The position numbers and the translations under genes were made by a program. This document shows positions 41,225 through 51,400 of a stretch of DNA of 64,000 nt, piece by piece. The stretch covers positions 1 to 64,000 of the forward strand of contig CALUIV010000007.1 in assembly GCA_944320775.1 (NCBI GenBank), written 5' to 3'. This stretch comes from an uncultured Paraprevotella sp. (GTDB taxonomy: Bacteria; Bacteroidota; Bacteroidia; Bacteroidales; Bacteroidaceae). Numbering within the stretch: position 1 is the first letter of the stretch; the number at the start of each line of letters is the position of its first letter. The notes below the pieces were generated by a model. That model saw only the letters and a list, made by a program, of their open reading frames with translations. It had not been told where the DNA came from and made no database searches.

Positions 41225-43702
41225 TTATTGGTATTCCAACCAGGCGGTTACATGGGCTTTGCTGTCTGAACGGAATCGGATCCAGCGGGCTTCAAATGGC
41301 GATTCAAATTCATACGTAAACGTTTCGCCCGGTTGTACCGTTACGGACTGGTATGTGAACCAGACTCCGTTTCCTGTAGGATCTGTTTCGATGGTAAATG
41401 TAACCGGTTTTTTTGCGTCGTGCGACAAGGATAATGTTTTCTGGTCATAGAAGCCGATCAGATAAGGATCGGAAACAGTACCGGCTTCTACAACTGTATT
41501 TTTCCATGGACCTCCTACGCCAACTGGTTTACCCATATTCCACAGGTCGTCAATTACACCGGCCCATAAGGCCGCTTTCCCGTCATTAGCCGTAATGATG
41601 TGGTTGTTTTCATCCGTTTTTGCTAGGTTGATTCCCGTCATAATCAGCATACCCCGATAAGAAGCATAGTCGTGTATCCAATAAGAATGACTGCATATCG
41701 GCCGTATTTTTGCATAGCCGTCTGCATTTTCAGCAGGTAATTCATAGAATGTGCCATGACAATTGAACAGATCGCGTTCGGTAATAACCTCACGGCAAAT
41801 ACGTGAGCTTCCAGTCTGGATCAGATCCGTATATCGTGCGTCTCCCATAGGCAGTCTCCAGCGTCTTCCTTTATCGTCGGTAATGAAGACGGATGCCTGA
41901 TCTACGAGGACTGCATTTTGCGGTATATTACATTTTTCGCGAATGTTCGAAGCTGTGGCCGAATCGTTTTTGGCATCTAGTGCCAGACTGTCGAACATTT
42001 CATAATAACCGAAATCGTTTGTTCCTTTTTCTGAAATCCATTCCGGTAGAACACCTAAAGATTTTCTTCCTTTTCCCAGACTGTGCAGCAGTCCGCCCAG
42101 ATTCTTTTCCTGATGGATTGATGAAAGTCCGTTGAACATAGAAGATGGTTCATATCGCTTGGAAAGATCTTCTGCGTAGTTAAAAACAACGGATGCTTTT
42201 GTGTCTTTATTCGTTTTTACCCGAATCCATTCTCCCTGATCTTCGGAAGAGAAAGGCAGATAGCAGGATTGTCCGGCAGCAACAGTCTGCTCTTTGAGTT
42301 TTTTCCAGTTATTGTCACCTTTCAGGTCTGTCTCGAATGAAAATATGACAGCTTCATTTCCTTCATTCTTTATCCAGCAACAACGCTTGTCCCATCCGGC
42401 AAACAGGAACGGATCGGAATAAACTCCACCTTTGATTTCTTCTTCCTGCCATAGGGCACCGTCGGCTGTAGTAGGACCCAATTCATCTGGTTTCGATAAA
42501 GAAGTGAACCACAGGTTTGAATTAGACTGTCCGGCCCCTTCCAGATTACCTTTGGCTTTTCTTTTATTCAGAAATTCTTTTTGTGCCGAATCGTCGCATC
42601 CAAATACCAGCTCGTCATTCCAGCGTGTAAAGTCTCCGATTACTTTCAGATAGGCCGATCTCGGACGGATACCATAGGCTGATTCCTTGGTGAACGAAGC
42701 CGGAAATTTCCAGAACATGCCGTGCATGGTCATCAGGTAGTCCGGTTTTTCTTGGCTACCGATATTCCGGATTCTAGGCCATTCTGTGTTCCAGCCGTGT
42801 GCACCGTCATAGCTGTGACTGGCTTTCGGCAACCGATAGAAAGTCCAACCGGATTTAGCGTCACGTACGCCCAACAGTACTGATTTGTGATCCCAGCCTG
42901 TAGTCCATATCGGGTCGGTTTCCGGATGTTCGTTTCCGTATATACCTCCAGGCCCGGTTATTTCCGTGAATTGATTCCGGCGGATAAGTTTCCATTCTTT
43001 TCCGTTCCATTCGGATAACGATCCCGATAATGCATCGAACTGACTCATGGCTTCAGCACTGTTTTCACCGTTATTGGCATAGATCAGCACACCTTGTCCG
43101 GAATATAGACCCTTTCCGTGTGCTCCGGGTAACAAGTCAACAGGTTTAGGCGTATTTTTGGGGTTTTTGCGATAAAGCCTTGATGCTTCGTTTCCGTCTT
43201 TATACAATTCTTTGGCTTCCAGATTATGGACGTTGATTTCATAGAAACCTTCTTCCATTGTTCCGATATAAATCCGGTTTTCCGGATCGGTCAGGTGTCG
43301 GGCTGATCCGGTATATCGGCCCGGGGCATCCTGCCAGGGTATTACCCGAACGTTTCCCAGTGAATCGATGAAGTAGGGACCGATGTTCAATTGATTGGAT
43401 TCTTTATGGATCATTCGGTTTGCCGGAGTACCGCCGATGCTTTCCGAACGGATGATTTGTTGTTTGTCAGGCGTTATCTCATATAGCTTGTCGCTGGAAC
43501 CGAATGGCAAATGCGGGCCGTAGGTGATGGCCCACAGTCTGCCGGCCCAGGGAACAACCGCACCGGTTCCGCATTCGCCTTCATTATTATAGAAGGCAAG
43601 TTTAGGATAGATTCCGGAAATCTGGTTTTTGGATTCCTGATGTGAAACGGAACAGCCGGACAAGCCGAATATAAGGCTGCCGATAAGTAATACGTTTTTC
43701 AT
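41225..43702 (-). CDS. Lipoprotein of unknown function with duplicated module
   Basis: The 825-residue protein has a lipobox (FGLSGC, Cys17), so it is a lipoprotein of the periplasm or surface. Residues 30-250 look like a beta-propeller (YFIDSLGNVRVI, IYIGTMEEGFYEI). Two homologous modules follow, about 285-511 and 605-825: each runs from a RLP motif (YRLPKASHSYDG / WRLPMGDARYTD) through HG-F-x-x-P (HGMFWKFP / HGTFYELP) to SDP[FY]L and a beta-sandwich-like end with FS/FTIETD and EWIRV / RWIRF. I do not recognise a named enzyme family. It overlaps the upstream GH2 pseudogene by ATGA, so both were one operon. A glycan-related role is inferred from that only. Confidence 0.85.
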   Translation of the reverse strand: MKNVLLIGSLIFGLSGCSVSHQESKNQISGIYPKLAFYNNEGECGTGAVVPWAGRLWAITYGPHLPFGSSDKLYEITPDKQQIIRSESIGGTPANRMIHKESNQLNIGPYFIDSLGNVRVIPWQDAPGRYTGSARHLTDPENRIYIGTMEEGFYEINVHNLEAKELYKDGNEASRLYRKNPKNTPKPVDLLPGAHGKGLYSGQGVLIYANNGENSAEAMSQFDALSGSLSEWNGKEWKLIRRNQFTEITGPGGIYGNEHPETDPIWTTGWDHKSVLLGVRDAKSGWTFYRLPKASHSYDGAHGWNTEWPRIRNIGSQEKPDYLMTMHGMFWKFPASFTKESAYGIRPRSAYLKVIGDFTRWNDELVFGCDDSAQKEFLNKRKAKGNLEGAGQSNSNLWFTSLSKPDELGPTTADGALWQEEEIKGGVYSDPFLFAGWDKRCCWIKNEGNEAVIFSFETDLKGDNNWKKLKEQTVAAGQSCYLPFSSEDQGEWIRVKTNKDTKASVVFNYAEDLSKRYEPSSMFNGLSSIHQEKNLGGLLHSLGKGRKSLGVLPEWISEKGTNDFGYYEMFDSLALDAKNDSATASNIREKCNIPQNAVLVDQASVFITDDKGRRWRLPMGDARYTDLIQTGSSRICREVITERDLFNCHGTFYELPAENADGYAKIRPICSHSYWIHDYASYRGMLIMTGINLAKTDENNHIITANDGKAALWAGVIDDLWNMGKPVGVGGPWKNTVVEAGTVSDPYLIGFYDQKTLSLSHDAKKPVTFTIETDPTGNGVWFTYQSVTVQPGETFTYEFESPFEARWIRFRSDSKAHVTAWLEYQ

Positions 43703-45453
43703 GATTTTTTAAGTTTAATCTTGATAATGGATTCTTTTAAACCGGGTGATTTTACTTTGAGTCGAATAGTCTTTCTTCCATTTTCTTTCGCTCGGACAAT
43801 AACGAGCATCTTTCCGTTGAAAGCTGGTCGTTCTGGTGCAGAAAAGACAATAGTCGGCTTCCAGTTGCAGACAGTAGGGGGCTCCTGTTGTTTGTACAGA
43901 GTCTTCTGCCCATTTTTCTCCATTTTTGTAGGCAATTACCCGAAGTGTTCCCGGTTCGTAGACCACATCTTCCCAGCGTAAACGGTATTCAAACGGTTTC
44001 TTGGTTTTCATACCTAACGAACGTCCGTTCAGGAAGAGTTCGGCCTGGTCGCCCGAAGTATATACGAAAACGGGTGTATTCTGTCCTGTTCGTTCCGGAA
44101 AGTTCCAGTGAGGCAGGATGTGAGCCATAGGCTTTTCCGGCATCCAGTGCGCCTGATATAGATAATAACGGTCTTTTGGAAATCCGGCCAGATCAACAAT
44201 GCCGAAATAGCTGCTGCGTGATGTGGGCCGGTTTTTTTCTATTTCAGCTAATTCTGCTTTTCTGCGCTGTATTTCGCTTTCGCTGGTTTCGCTGAAATTC
44301 AGTAGGATCGAGTTGTCACTATTGTGTGGTGTCGGTTCACCTAGATAATCAAATCCGGTCCAGACAAATTCTCCGCAGATGGCCGGATATTTGTCCAGTG
44401 CTGCAAATTCCTGATCAGGAAGACTGCCCCAACCCGGTTCGTTCAGGTCGTAGGAAGAACATTGGAAACCTTTGGGGAAATAGATACCCCGGGAACTGAA
44501 TGTAGAACTGGTTTCACTGGCAAATCCCGACAGATGCTCGTGTCCTTCTTTCGACAGGAAATCCCCATAAAAATCAGGTCCGCCATAACAACCCGACGGA
44601 TAGTTCATGCCGTGCACATCGACTTGCAGTTCTGTACCGTTCATGGCAGACTTTCCGGGCCAGGATGCACCGAAGGTTGCCGGACGGGTCGGATCGAAAC
44701 GGTGTACAGTTTCGGTCAGGCGTCGTGCCCAGCCACTTTCCGGATGGTATTGTTCTGCCACTTCGTTTCCCGTACTCCAAAGAATAACGCTCGGGTGGTT
44801 CCGGTCGCGGCAAACCAACGCTTCCAGATCTTTTTCATACCACTGGTGGAAAAGCGTGGCGTAGTCGTACTCCTTTTTTCCTGCTGTCCAGCAGTCGAAT
44901 GCTTCATCCATAATCAGGAAGCCCATTTCATCAGCAAGTTCCAACAGTTCCGGAGCCGGTGTGTTGTGTGAGGTTCTTATGGCGTTACATCCAAAACTTT
45001 TCAGGATGGTCAGTTGGCGGCGTAAGGCACTTTTGTTGATTGCTGCACCCAATGCTCCCAAATCGTGATGCATACAGACTCCTTTTATCTGTATTCTTTT
45101 TCCATTGAGGTGAAAACCGTCATCGTGTGTGAAGGCTATGGTCCGGAATCCGAAAGTTACGTCGTATTCATCGATTTGCCGGTTCCGCCTTCCAGATCCT
45201 GCCGGAATGGTCCTTCAATACCCCAGTCGTGCGGCAGGTCGAGCCGGCGCCAGTCCCGGTCGTCGAAATTCATGGCGAATGGGTTCACCGGTTCCGCTTT
45301 CCGGCTGCCGTCGGCTTGCAGGCCGTAGCGGGCAAACAGCCAGTCTTTGTCGAAGTTCAGGATTTGTCTGCACTGGCGTGCTGATGCCGGCAGTAAAACA
45401 AACAGGAAAATAAATACTACAGAGAAAACTCTGCTCATCATTGAATTTTTCAT
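43699..45453 (-). pseudogene. Decayed GH2 beta-galactosidase (two internal deletions)
   Basis: Remains of an exported GH2 glycosidase. The 5' part (45453-45160) encodes a signal peptide and the start of the sugar-binding domain to GPFRQDLEGGTGK. The sequence then jumps, out of frame, to DEYDVTFGFRTI and HLNGKRIQIKGVCMHHDLGA, losing roughly 200 residues of the sugar-binding and immunoglobulin-like domains. The (beta/alpha)8 barrel is intact with WSTGNE (acid/base) and ICGEFVWTGFDYLG (nucleophile). Near 43865 a second loss of about 45 residues and a frameshift joins TTGAPYCLQLEAD to VFSAPERPAFNGK in another frame. No active enzyme is expected. Confidence 0.88.
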
Positions 45454-45493
45454 GGTGTGTCTTTGTGCAATCTTAGTTGGTAATTTCGTATGG

Positions 45494-45534
45494 CAAAAAT
45501 AGAAATTATTTTGGGATGAATAAGAAATTCCCAA
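45494..45534 (-). promoter_or_regulatory. Promoter box and palindrome upstream of GH2 remnant
   Basis: On the minus strand a -7 box TATTTTTG lies at 45501-45494. Just upstream, TTGGGA (45511-45516) and TCCCAA (45529-45534) form an inverted repeat with a 12-base spacer that covers the place of the -33 element, as an operator would. The dyad is also about 105 bases before the metA -7 box. Confidence 0.4.
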
Positions 45535-45638
45535 TAAAAAGAGTCGGAACAGTCCGTTACGGAGTAAAAATACGTTTCAGATTAAATCTGATGCTTGCAT
45601 AACTTGTCATATTATTCGGTTTTATCGGCAAAAAGCGT

Positions 45639-45646
45639 TATTTTTG
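45639..45646 (+). promoter_or_regulatory. metA -7 promoter box
   Basis: TATTTTTG matches TAnnTTTG, 33 bases before the metA start. The -33 region (TTCGG near 45615) is a poor match. The leader is too short to hold a SAM riboswitch. Confidence 0.5.
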
Positions 45647-45678
45647 TACATCAATGAACTTGAAAAAGAAAAAAGACT

Positions 45679-46596
45679 ATGCCATTAAATTTGCCCGACC
45701 GGCTTCCGGCCATTGAATTGTTGAAAGAAGAAAATATATTCGTGATTGATCATTCGCGTGCTTCTGCACAGGATATTCGTCCGCTGAAAATAGTTATTTT
45801 GAATCTGATGCCGTTGAAAATTACTACGGAAACAGATTTGGTACGTTTGTTGTCCAATTCTCCGCTGCAAGTGGAGGTTTCCTTCATGAAAGTGAAGGGG
45901 CATACCCCGAAGAATACGCCCATAGAACACATGAAAGCCTTTTATAAGGATTTCGAACTGATGCGCGACGAGCGTTTCGATGGTATGATCATTACGGGGG
46001 CGCCAGTTGAGCATCTGCCTTTCGAAGAAGTGACTTACTGGAATGAAATTACGGAAATTTTCGATTGGGCCCGGACACACGTGACCTCAACACTCTATAT
46101 CTGTTGGGCTGCACAGGCCGGACTTTATCATTATTATGGCATTCCGAAATATCCTTTGCCTAAAAAGATGTTCGGTATCTTTCCGCAATATCCCTTATAT
46201 CCGAAACTACCCATTTTCCGAGGATTCGATGATGTCTTTTATATGCCGCACAGCCGGCACACGGAAATCCATCGGGAAGACGTGCTTCGGGTGCCGGAAC
46301 TGACCCTGGTGGCCGAGTCGCCGCTTTCGGGGGTCAGCATAGTGATGGCCAGAGGCGGGCGTGAGATTTTCATCACCGGCCATTCGGAATATGCCCCTAA
46401 TACGCTGGACACGGAGTATCGTCGCGATTTGGACAAGGGCTTGCCGATTGAGATGCCGTTGAATTATTATCGCGACAATAATCCAGAACTCGGACCGCTT
46501 GTCACCTGGCGTGCCCATGGTAATCTGCTTTTCGCCAACTGGTTGAATTATTACGTCTATCAGGAAACTCCATATAATATTAACGAAATAAAATGA
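45679..46596 (+). CDS. metA: Homoserine O-acetyltransferase/O-succinyltransferase (MetA)
   Basis: MetA acylates homoserine, the first committed step of methionine synthesis in the cytosol. The 305-residue protein has the nucleophile C142 (LYICWAAQAGLYHYYG) and the later GHSEY (His-Glu) pair. Residue 111 is glutamate (GAPVEHLPFEEV). In this family Glu at 111 goes with acetyl-CoA use and Gly, as in E. coli, with succinyl-CoA, so an acetyltransferase is predicted despite the MetA fold. Its stop overlaps the start of the next gene (ATGA). Confidence 0.96.
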   Translation: MPLNLPDRLPAIELLKEENIFVIDHSRASAQDIRPLKIVILNLMPLKITTETDLVRLLSNSPLQVEVSFMKVKGHTPKNTPIEHMKAFYKDFELMRDERFDGMIITGAPVEHLPFEEVTYWNEITEIFDWARTHVTSTLYICWAAQAGLYHYYGIPKYPLPKKMFGIFPQYPLYPKLPIFRGFDDVFYMPHSRHTEIHREDVLRVPELTLVAESPLSGVSIVMARGGREIFITGHSEYAPNTLDTEYRRDLDKGLPIEMPLNYYRDNNPELGPLVTWRAHGNLLFANWLNYYVYQETPYNINEIK

Positions 46597-48461
46597 TCCG
46601 ACAACGACCTGTAGAGTTATTGGCTCCGGCCAAAAATATAGCTTGTGGCATCGAGGCCATCAGGCATGGTGCCGACGCGGTATATATCGGTGCCTCCCGT
46701 TTTGGTGCCCGGGCTGCAGCAGGCAATTCCGTTGAGGACATTGCCCGGTTAGTGGATTTTGCCCATCAGTTTCGTGCCCGGGTGTATGTAACGGTAAATA
46801 CAATACTGAAAGATGAAGAGCTTGCAGATACGGAACAGCTGGTTTGGGAACTTTATCGGGTAGGAGTGGATGCCCTGATTATTCAGGATATGGCGTTGTT
46901 GCGGCTTCATCTGCCACCGATACCGCTTCATGCCAGTACGCAGATGGATAACCGGAGCCCCGAGAAAGTGGCGTTTCTAACCCGGCAGGGGTTTTCGCAA
47001 GTCGTTTTGGCGCGCGAACTTTCACTCGATGAGATTCGCCGGATTCACGAGGCGTGTCCTTCCGTGCCGCTCGAAGTGTTTGTTCATGGGGCGCTTTGTG
47101 TGAGCTACAGCGGTCAGTGCTACGTGTCGCAGCACTGTTTCGGGCGGAGTGCCAATCGTGGGGAGTGTGCCCAGTTCTGTCGGCTAAAGTTTGATCTGGT
47201 CGACCGCGACGGACGGACGATCGAACAAGGCAAGCATCTGCTTTCGCTCAAGGATCTGAACCAGAGCGATGAGCTGGAACGGTTGCTGGATGCCGGAGCC
47301 ACTTCTTTGAAAATAGAGGGACGGCTCAAGGACGAAACCTATGTGAAGAATGTAACGGCTTATTACCGGAAACGGCTCGACGCCATTATAAAGCGTCGTC
47401 CGGAATATTATCGGGCATCGTCGGGAGAAGTGACCTGGACGTTTACTCCGCAACTGGATAAAAGTTTTAACCGTGGGTTCACGCATTATTTTCTGAATGG
47501 GCGCAATCCGGACATCTTTTCGTTCAATACCCCGAAATCGTTGGGTGAAGAAGTGGGGACAGTCAAGGAAATCCGCGGTCGTTGTCTGATTGTTTCGGGC
47601 GTAAAGCCGTTCAGTAATGGCGACGGACTTTGTTTTCTTGATGAACAGGGACGTTTGCAGGGATTTCGGGTGAATCGGGTAGAGAACAATAAGCTGTATC
47701 CGATGGAAATGCCTCGTATCGCTCCCCGTACGCGGCTTTACCGTAACTTCGACCAGGAGTTTGAGCGATTGCTTTCCCGTCCGTCGGCCGAACGCCGGAT
47801 TCGTCTGGAGTGGACGCTTTCAGAAACTCCTTTCGGATTTGCGCTGCAGGCACGCGACGAAGATGATGTCTGTGCAACGCTTACCTTCGAGTTGGCGAAG
47901 GAAGAGGCACGCAGTCCGCAAGAAGAGAATCTGAAACGCCAGCTGTTCAAATTGGGAACGACCATTTTTGTTTCCGATGTGCTGCATTTGGAATGGAGCC
48001 GGAACTGGTTTATACCGTCATCGGTGGTGGCCGAGTGGCGTCGGGCAGTGATCGAAGCCTTGGAATCGGCCCGTCGTGCGGCCTATCCCCGTGAATACCG
48101 GAAGATTCCGACCGAATTTACCCGTTCGCTTGCTGCAGAACGCCAGACCAAGGATATTCCTTCGTTTATACCGGCAGAGCTGACCTATCTGGCTAATGTC
48201 ATGAACCGCGAAGCTGAGGCTTTCTATCGCGAACAGGGTGCTTGTCGTATAGCTCCGGCTTTCGAACGGGCAGAACCGGCCGGAGCCGTATTGATGTTCT
48301 GTAAGCATTGTTTGCGATATAGTCTGGGCTGGTGTCCAAAACACGGAGGCAGCCGTTCGCCTTTCCGTGAACCTTATTATTTGGTGTCGGCCGATGGACG
48401 CCGGTTCCGTTTGGAATTTGATTGTCAGGTTTGCCAGATGAAGGTGTTGGCCGATGAATGA
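46593..48461 (+). CDS. U32 family protein, RlhA-like 23S rRNA hydroxylase
   Basis: Members of this U32 group (E. coli RlhA/YdcP) make 5-hydroxycytidine in 23S rRNA; others were annotated as peptidases or collagenases. The 622-residue protein has the U32 core ELLAPAKNIACGIEAIRHGADAVYIG split over residues 9-34, and the conserved cysteine segment SGQCYVSQHCFGRSANRGECAQFCR (about 172-196) that carries the likely Fe-S ligands. The DUF3656-type C-terminal half ends with CKHCLRYSLGWCP and CQVCQ pairs. It overlaps metA by four bases. Confidence 0.88.
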   Translation: MIRQRPVELLAPAKNIACGIEAIRHGADAVYIGASRFGARAAAGNSVEDIARLVDFAHQFRARVYVTVNTILKDEELADTEQLVWELYRVGVDALIIQDMALLRLHLPPIPLHASTQMDNRSPEKVAFLTRQGFSQVVLARELSLDEIRRIHEACPSVPLEVFVHGALCVSYSGQCYVSQHCFGRSANRGECAQFCRLKFDLVDRDGRTIEQGKHLLSLKDLNQSDELERLLDAGATSLKIEGRLKDETYVKNVTAYYRKRLDAIIKRRPEYYRASSGEVTWTFTPQLDKSFNRGFTHYFLNGRNPDIFSFNTPKSLGEEVGTVKEIRGRCLIVSGVKPFSNGDGLCFLDEQGRLQGFRVNRVENNKLYPMEMPRIAPRTRLYRNFDQEFERLLSRPSAERRIRLEWTLSETPFGFALQARDEDDVCATLTFELAKEEARSPQEENLKRQLFKLGTTIFVSDVLHLEWSRNWFIPSSVVAEWRRAVIEALESARRAAYPREYRKIPTEFTRSLAAERQTKDIPSFIPAELTYLANVMNREAEAFYREQGACRIAPAFERAEPAGAVLMFCKHCLRYSLGWCPKHGGSRSPFREPYYLVSADGRRFRLEFDCQVCQMKVLADE

Positions 48462-48482
48462 TTTCTATTGTGACATAGAAAT
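48461..48482 (+). other. Short perfect hairpin between rlhA-like gene and HTCS
   Basis: ATTTCTAT (48461-48468) and ATAGAAAT (48475-48482) pair around a 6-base loop, nine bases before the next start. There is no T run, so it is not a typical terminator. It may block or stabilise translation starts of the regulator gene. Confidence 0.4.
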
Positions 48483-48491
48483 GGTAACAGC

Positions 48492-51400
48492 ATGAGAAAA
48501 TATCTGTTCTTAATCGGTCTGCTGGTTGTGCTGACAGTCCGTGCCGAATATTTCAAGCAAATCAATATTCAGCACGGACTGTCCCAGCCGTCTGTAATGG
48601 CGATCGCTCAAGATGGTCTGGGACGAATGTGGTTCGGAACACAAGAAGGAGTGAATGTGTATGATGGGAACCGACTGACGGCTTATAAAGGAGATTTTCC
48701 TGATCGGGATGGAAAAAACAAATGGGTCGGTAATTTTGTGGAGTTTATCCGGACCGATGCCCAGGGAAATGTTTATTTGCTTTGCGATGGAAATCTGTTC
48801 TTTTACGACATATATACGGCTGATATGGAGCAGATTACTGAAGGAAACAAAACTACAGCCCTGGAGTCGGATGGGACGCAAATGTGGTTTGCAAAAGGCC
48901 GTGACATTTATTCCTTAAAGACTTCTACGGATACGGCACAGTTGCGGATGACGGTACCGCGAGGGCGTATCAACGTTATTCACTGTGGACATTCTTGCAT
49001 TTATGTAGGGACTACCGACGGGGTCTTTATGACCGATAAGGTTCATCCGGGAACTTGGGAACATCTTTTAGGAGGAAAGGATATTTACCGGTTGTATGAA
49101 AGTACGGCAACGGGTTTGTGGATTGCCACAAGAATGGAAGGGTTATACCGTTATGTGAATTCCAGACTGAAACGTGTTCCGGTAACGGGTAATGATCAAG
49201 GGACTGTCGACCGCCAGATCCGGGAATTTGTGGAAGATGATGCGGGGAATATGTGGTTCGGTACATTTTCCGGTTTACAGAAATATAATCCTCATCAGGA
49301 TAAATATCAGGTTGTGAATATACCGGTTTATGCCGGCGGACTGAATCATTCATCAATCTATTCTTTGTATAAGGACCGTTCGGGTACAATCTGGGTAGGA
49401 AGTTATTATGGCGGAGTGAATTATTTCAATCCGGATCGTAGTACATCGTTTCATTATGATTATCAGACTTCTGGACATAAAGATCTGTTTTATTCCTATA
49501 TTGGGGATATGGTACAGGATCGGGATGGCCGTCTTTGGATCAGTACGGATGGAGGAGGATTGTCGGCCGTAGACCGGGATTGGGAGTTGGTGGATTATTA
49601 TACGGCAGATGATCGGAATACTATTCCACATAATAATATCAAAAGTTTGTGTTATGATTCCGGCCGGAATCTTTTGTATATAGGAACGCATTTAGGCGGA
49701 CTGTGCCGTCTGGATTTGACGAACAAGGTTTTCTACCGTTATGATGACCGCAACCGGCGAAACCCCGGTAATATTATTTATAGAATCCGGAAATGGCAGG
49801 ATCGGATTTTTGTTTCGGCGCGAAATGGTATGTTCGTTCTGAAACCGGATTCTGACCGCTTTTCGCCTTTGCCGACAGGCGGACGTATCTTTGTGATTTA
49901 TGATATAGATGATGCCGGAACTTTTTATGGGATTTCGGGGAATCGGCTGTTTATTGGTCCATGTTCTGAATTACAGCATCCGGAAACGGTTGATCTTAAG
50001 AAATATGGTTTGCGGTCTGAAGTCACGGCATTACTTCCGGTTTCGGATGGTGTCTATTTGTGTACAAAAGGCGACGGGCTGCTTTTTTATCATAGGAAAC
50101 AGAAGACGATGACCAGCTATCATACCGGAAATAGTGGCATTTCCAGTAATTATTGTTATCGTATAGCCTTTGTACATCCGAATCAGGCCGTTATTACGAG
50201 CGATCAGGGGATTATGCTTTTTGATTCGGAAAAGAAAACTTTTTCCCGACTGGAACAGAAAAACAGCAGTTTTCCGATTATTGACGGATGCGGGTTATAT
50301 GTTTCGCCAGAAGGAGAAATCTATGTGGGTGACACTAAAGGAGTAACTCTGATTAAGGAAACAGATTTTTCAGATGACCGTAAAACGAATTCATCCTTAT
50401 ATTTTTCATCACTTTGGGTGAATAATGTCAGTATCCGGCCTTATGACGGTAGTGATATTTTGACTACTTCGCTGCCTTTTACCCAAAGGATTTCGTTGGA
50501 ATACGGACAAAATAATCTGCAATTGGAATTTGCCAGTTCTGATTATGCCTGTCTGCCGGTGTTGCAGGAATATGAATATAAACTGGATGGTATAGATCGT
50601 GACTGGATCCGTACTTCAGTACCCATAGTCCGATATACTTATCTTAAACCCGGAAAATACATGATGCGTGTCCGGTATGCCGGTGAGGAGAAGGCTTCGG
50701 CCTTGTTAGAGATTGTCATTCGTCGTCCCTGGTATTTTTCCTGGTGGGCCTGGAGTATTTATGTGGTGATGGCCGGCCTGATTCTTTTTTTCACGATACG
50801 GATCTGGAACGTGCGGAGAAAACTGAAAATGACATTGGAAAAAGAGCGTTTCGAGAAGCATCATATAGAAGAACTGAACAGGAGCAAATTGACTTTTTTT
50901 ACCAATGTGAGCCATGAACTGCGTACGCCGTTAACTTTAATAGCCAGCCATATCGACCTTTTGTTGCAGCAAACGAAAATGGAAGCGACGGTTTATAACG
51001 TCGTGCTGAAAGTGAAGCAGCATGTGCAGTATATGAACAATCTGGTGAATGAATTGCTGGATTTTAGGAAGTTCTCTCAAAATGAAGGCACTCTGGTCTT
51101 AAGACAGAAGGATTTATGTGCTTTTATAAAAGAAATATTTCTGACGTTTCAGGATTATGCCTTGCGGCGGAATATGGATTACCGTTTTGATGCAGAACCA
51201 GAGTCTGTGCCCTGTTGGTTTGATGAGAGACAATTGGAAAAGGTTTTCTTCAATTTGCTTTCTAATGCTTTTAAGTCGACGGACAATGGCGGACAAATAA
51301 CCGTTTCGGTCAGACTAAACGGTGAGTTTGCCGAAGTGGCAGTGACGGATAACGGATGCGGTATTGCGGAGTCAGACTTGCCACATATATTCGACCGCTT

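Noticed and set aside
43715-45073. The 452-codon GH2 barrel frame as a stand-alone glycosidase gene
   Set aside because: Its first methionine lies inside the conserved GVCMHHDLG motif, sequence upstream continues the GH2 protein in the same frame, and it has no signal peptide, so it is a pseudogene fragment.
45568-45678. SAM riboswitch before metA
   Set aside because: The predicted transcript start is only about 25 bases before the ATG, too short for a known SAM aptamer.
48461-48482. Hairpin after the U32 gene as a terminator
   Set aside because: No T tract follows the stem; it is listed only as a structure.
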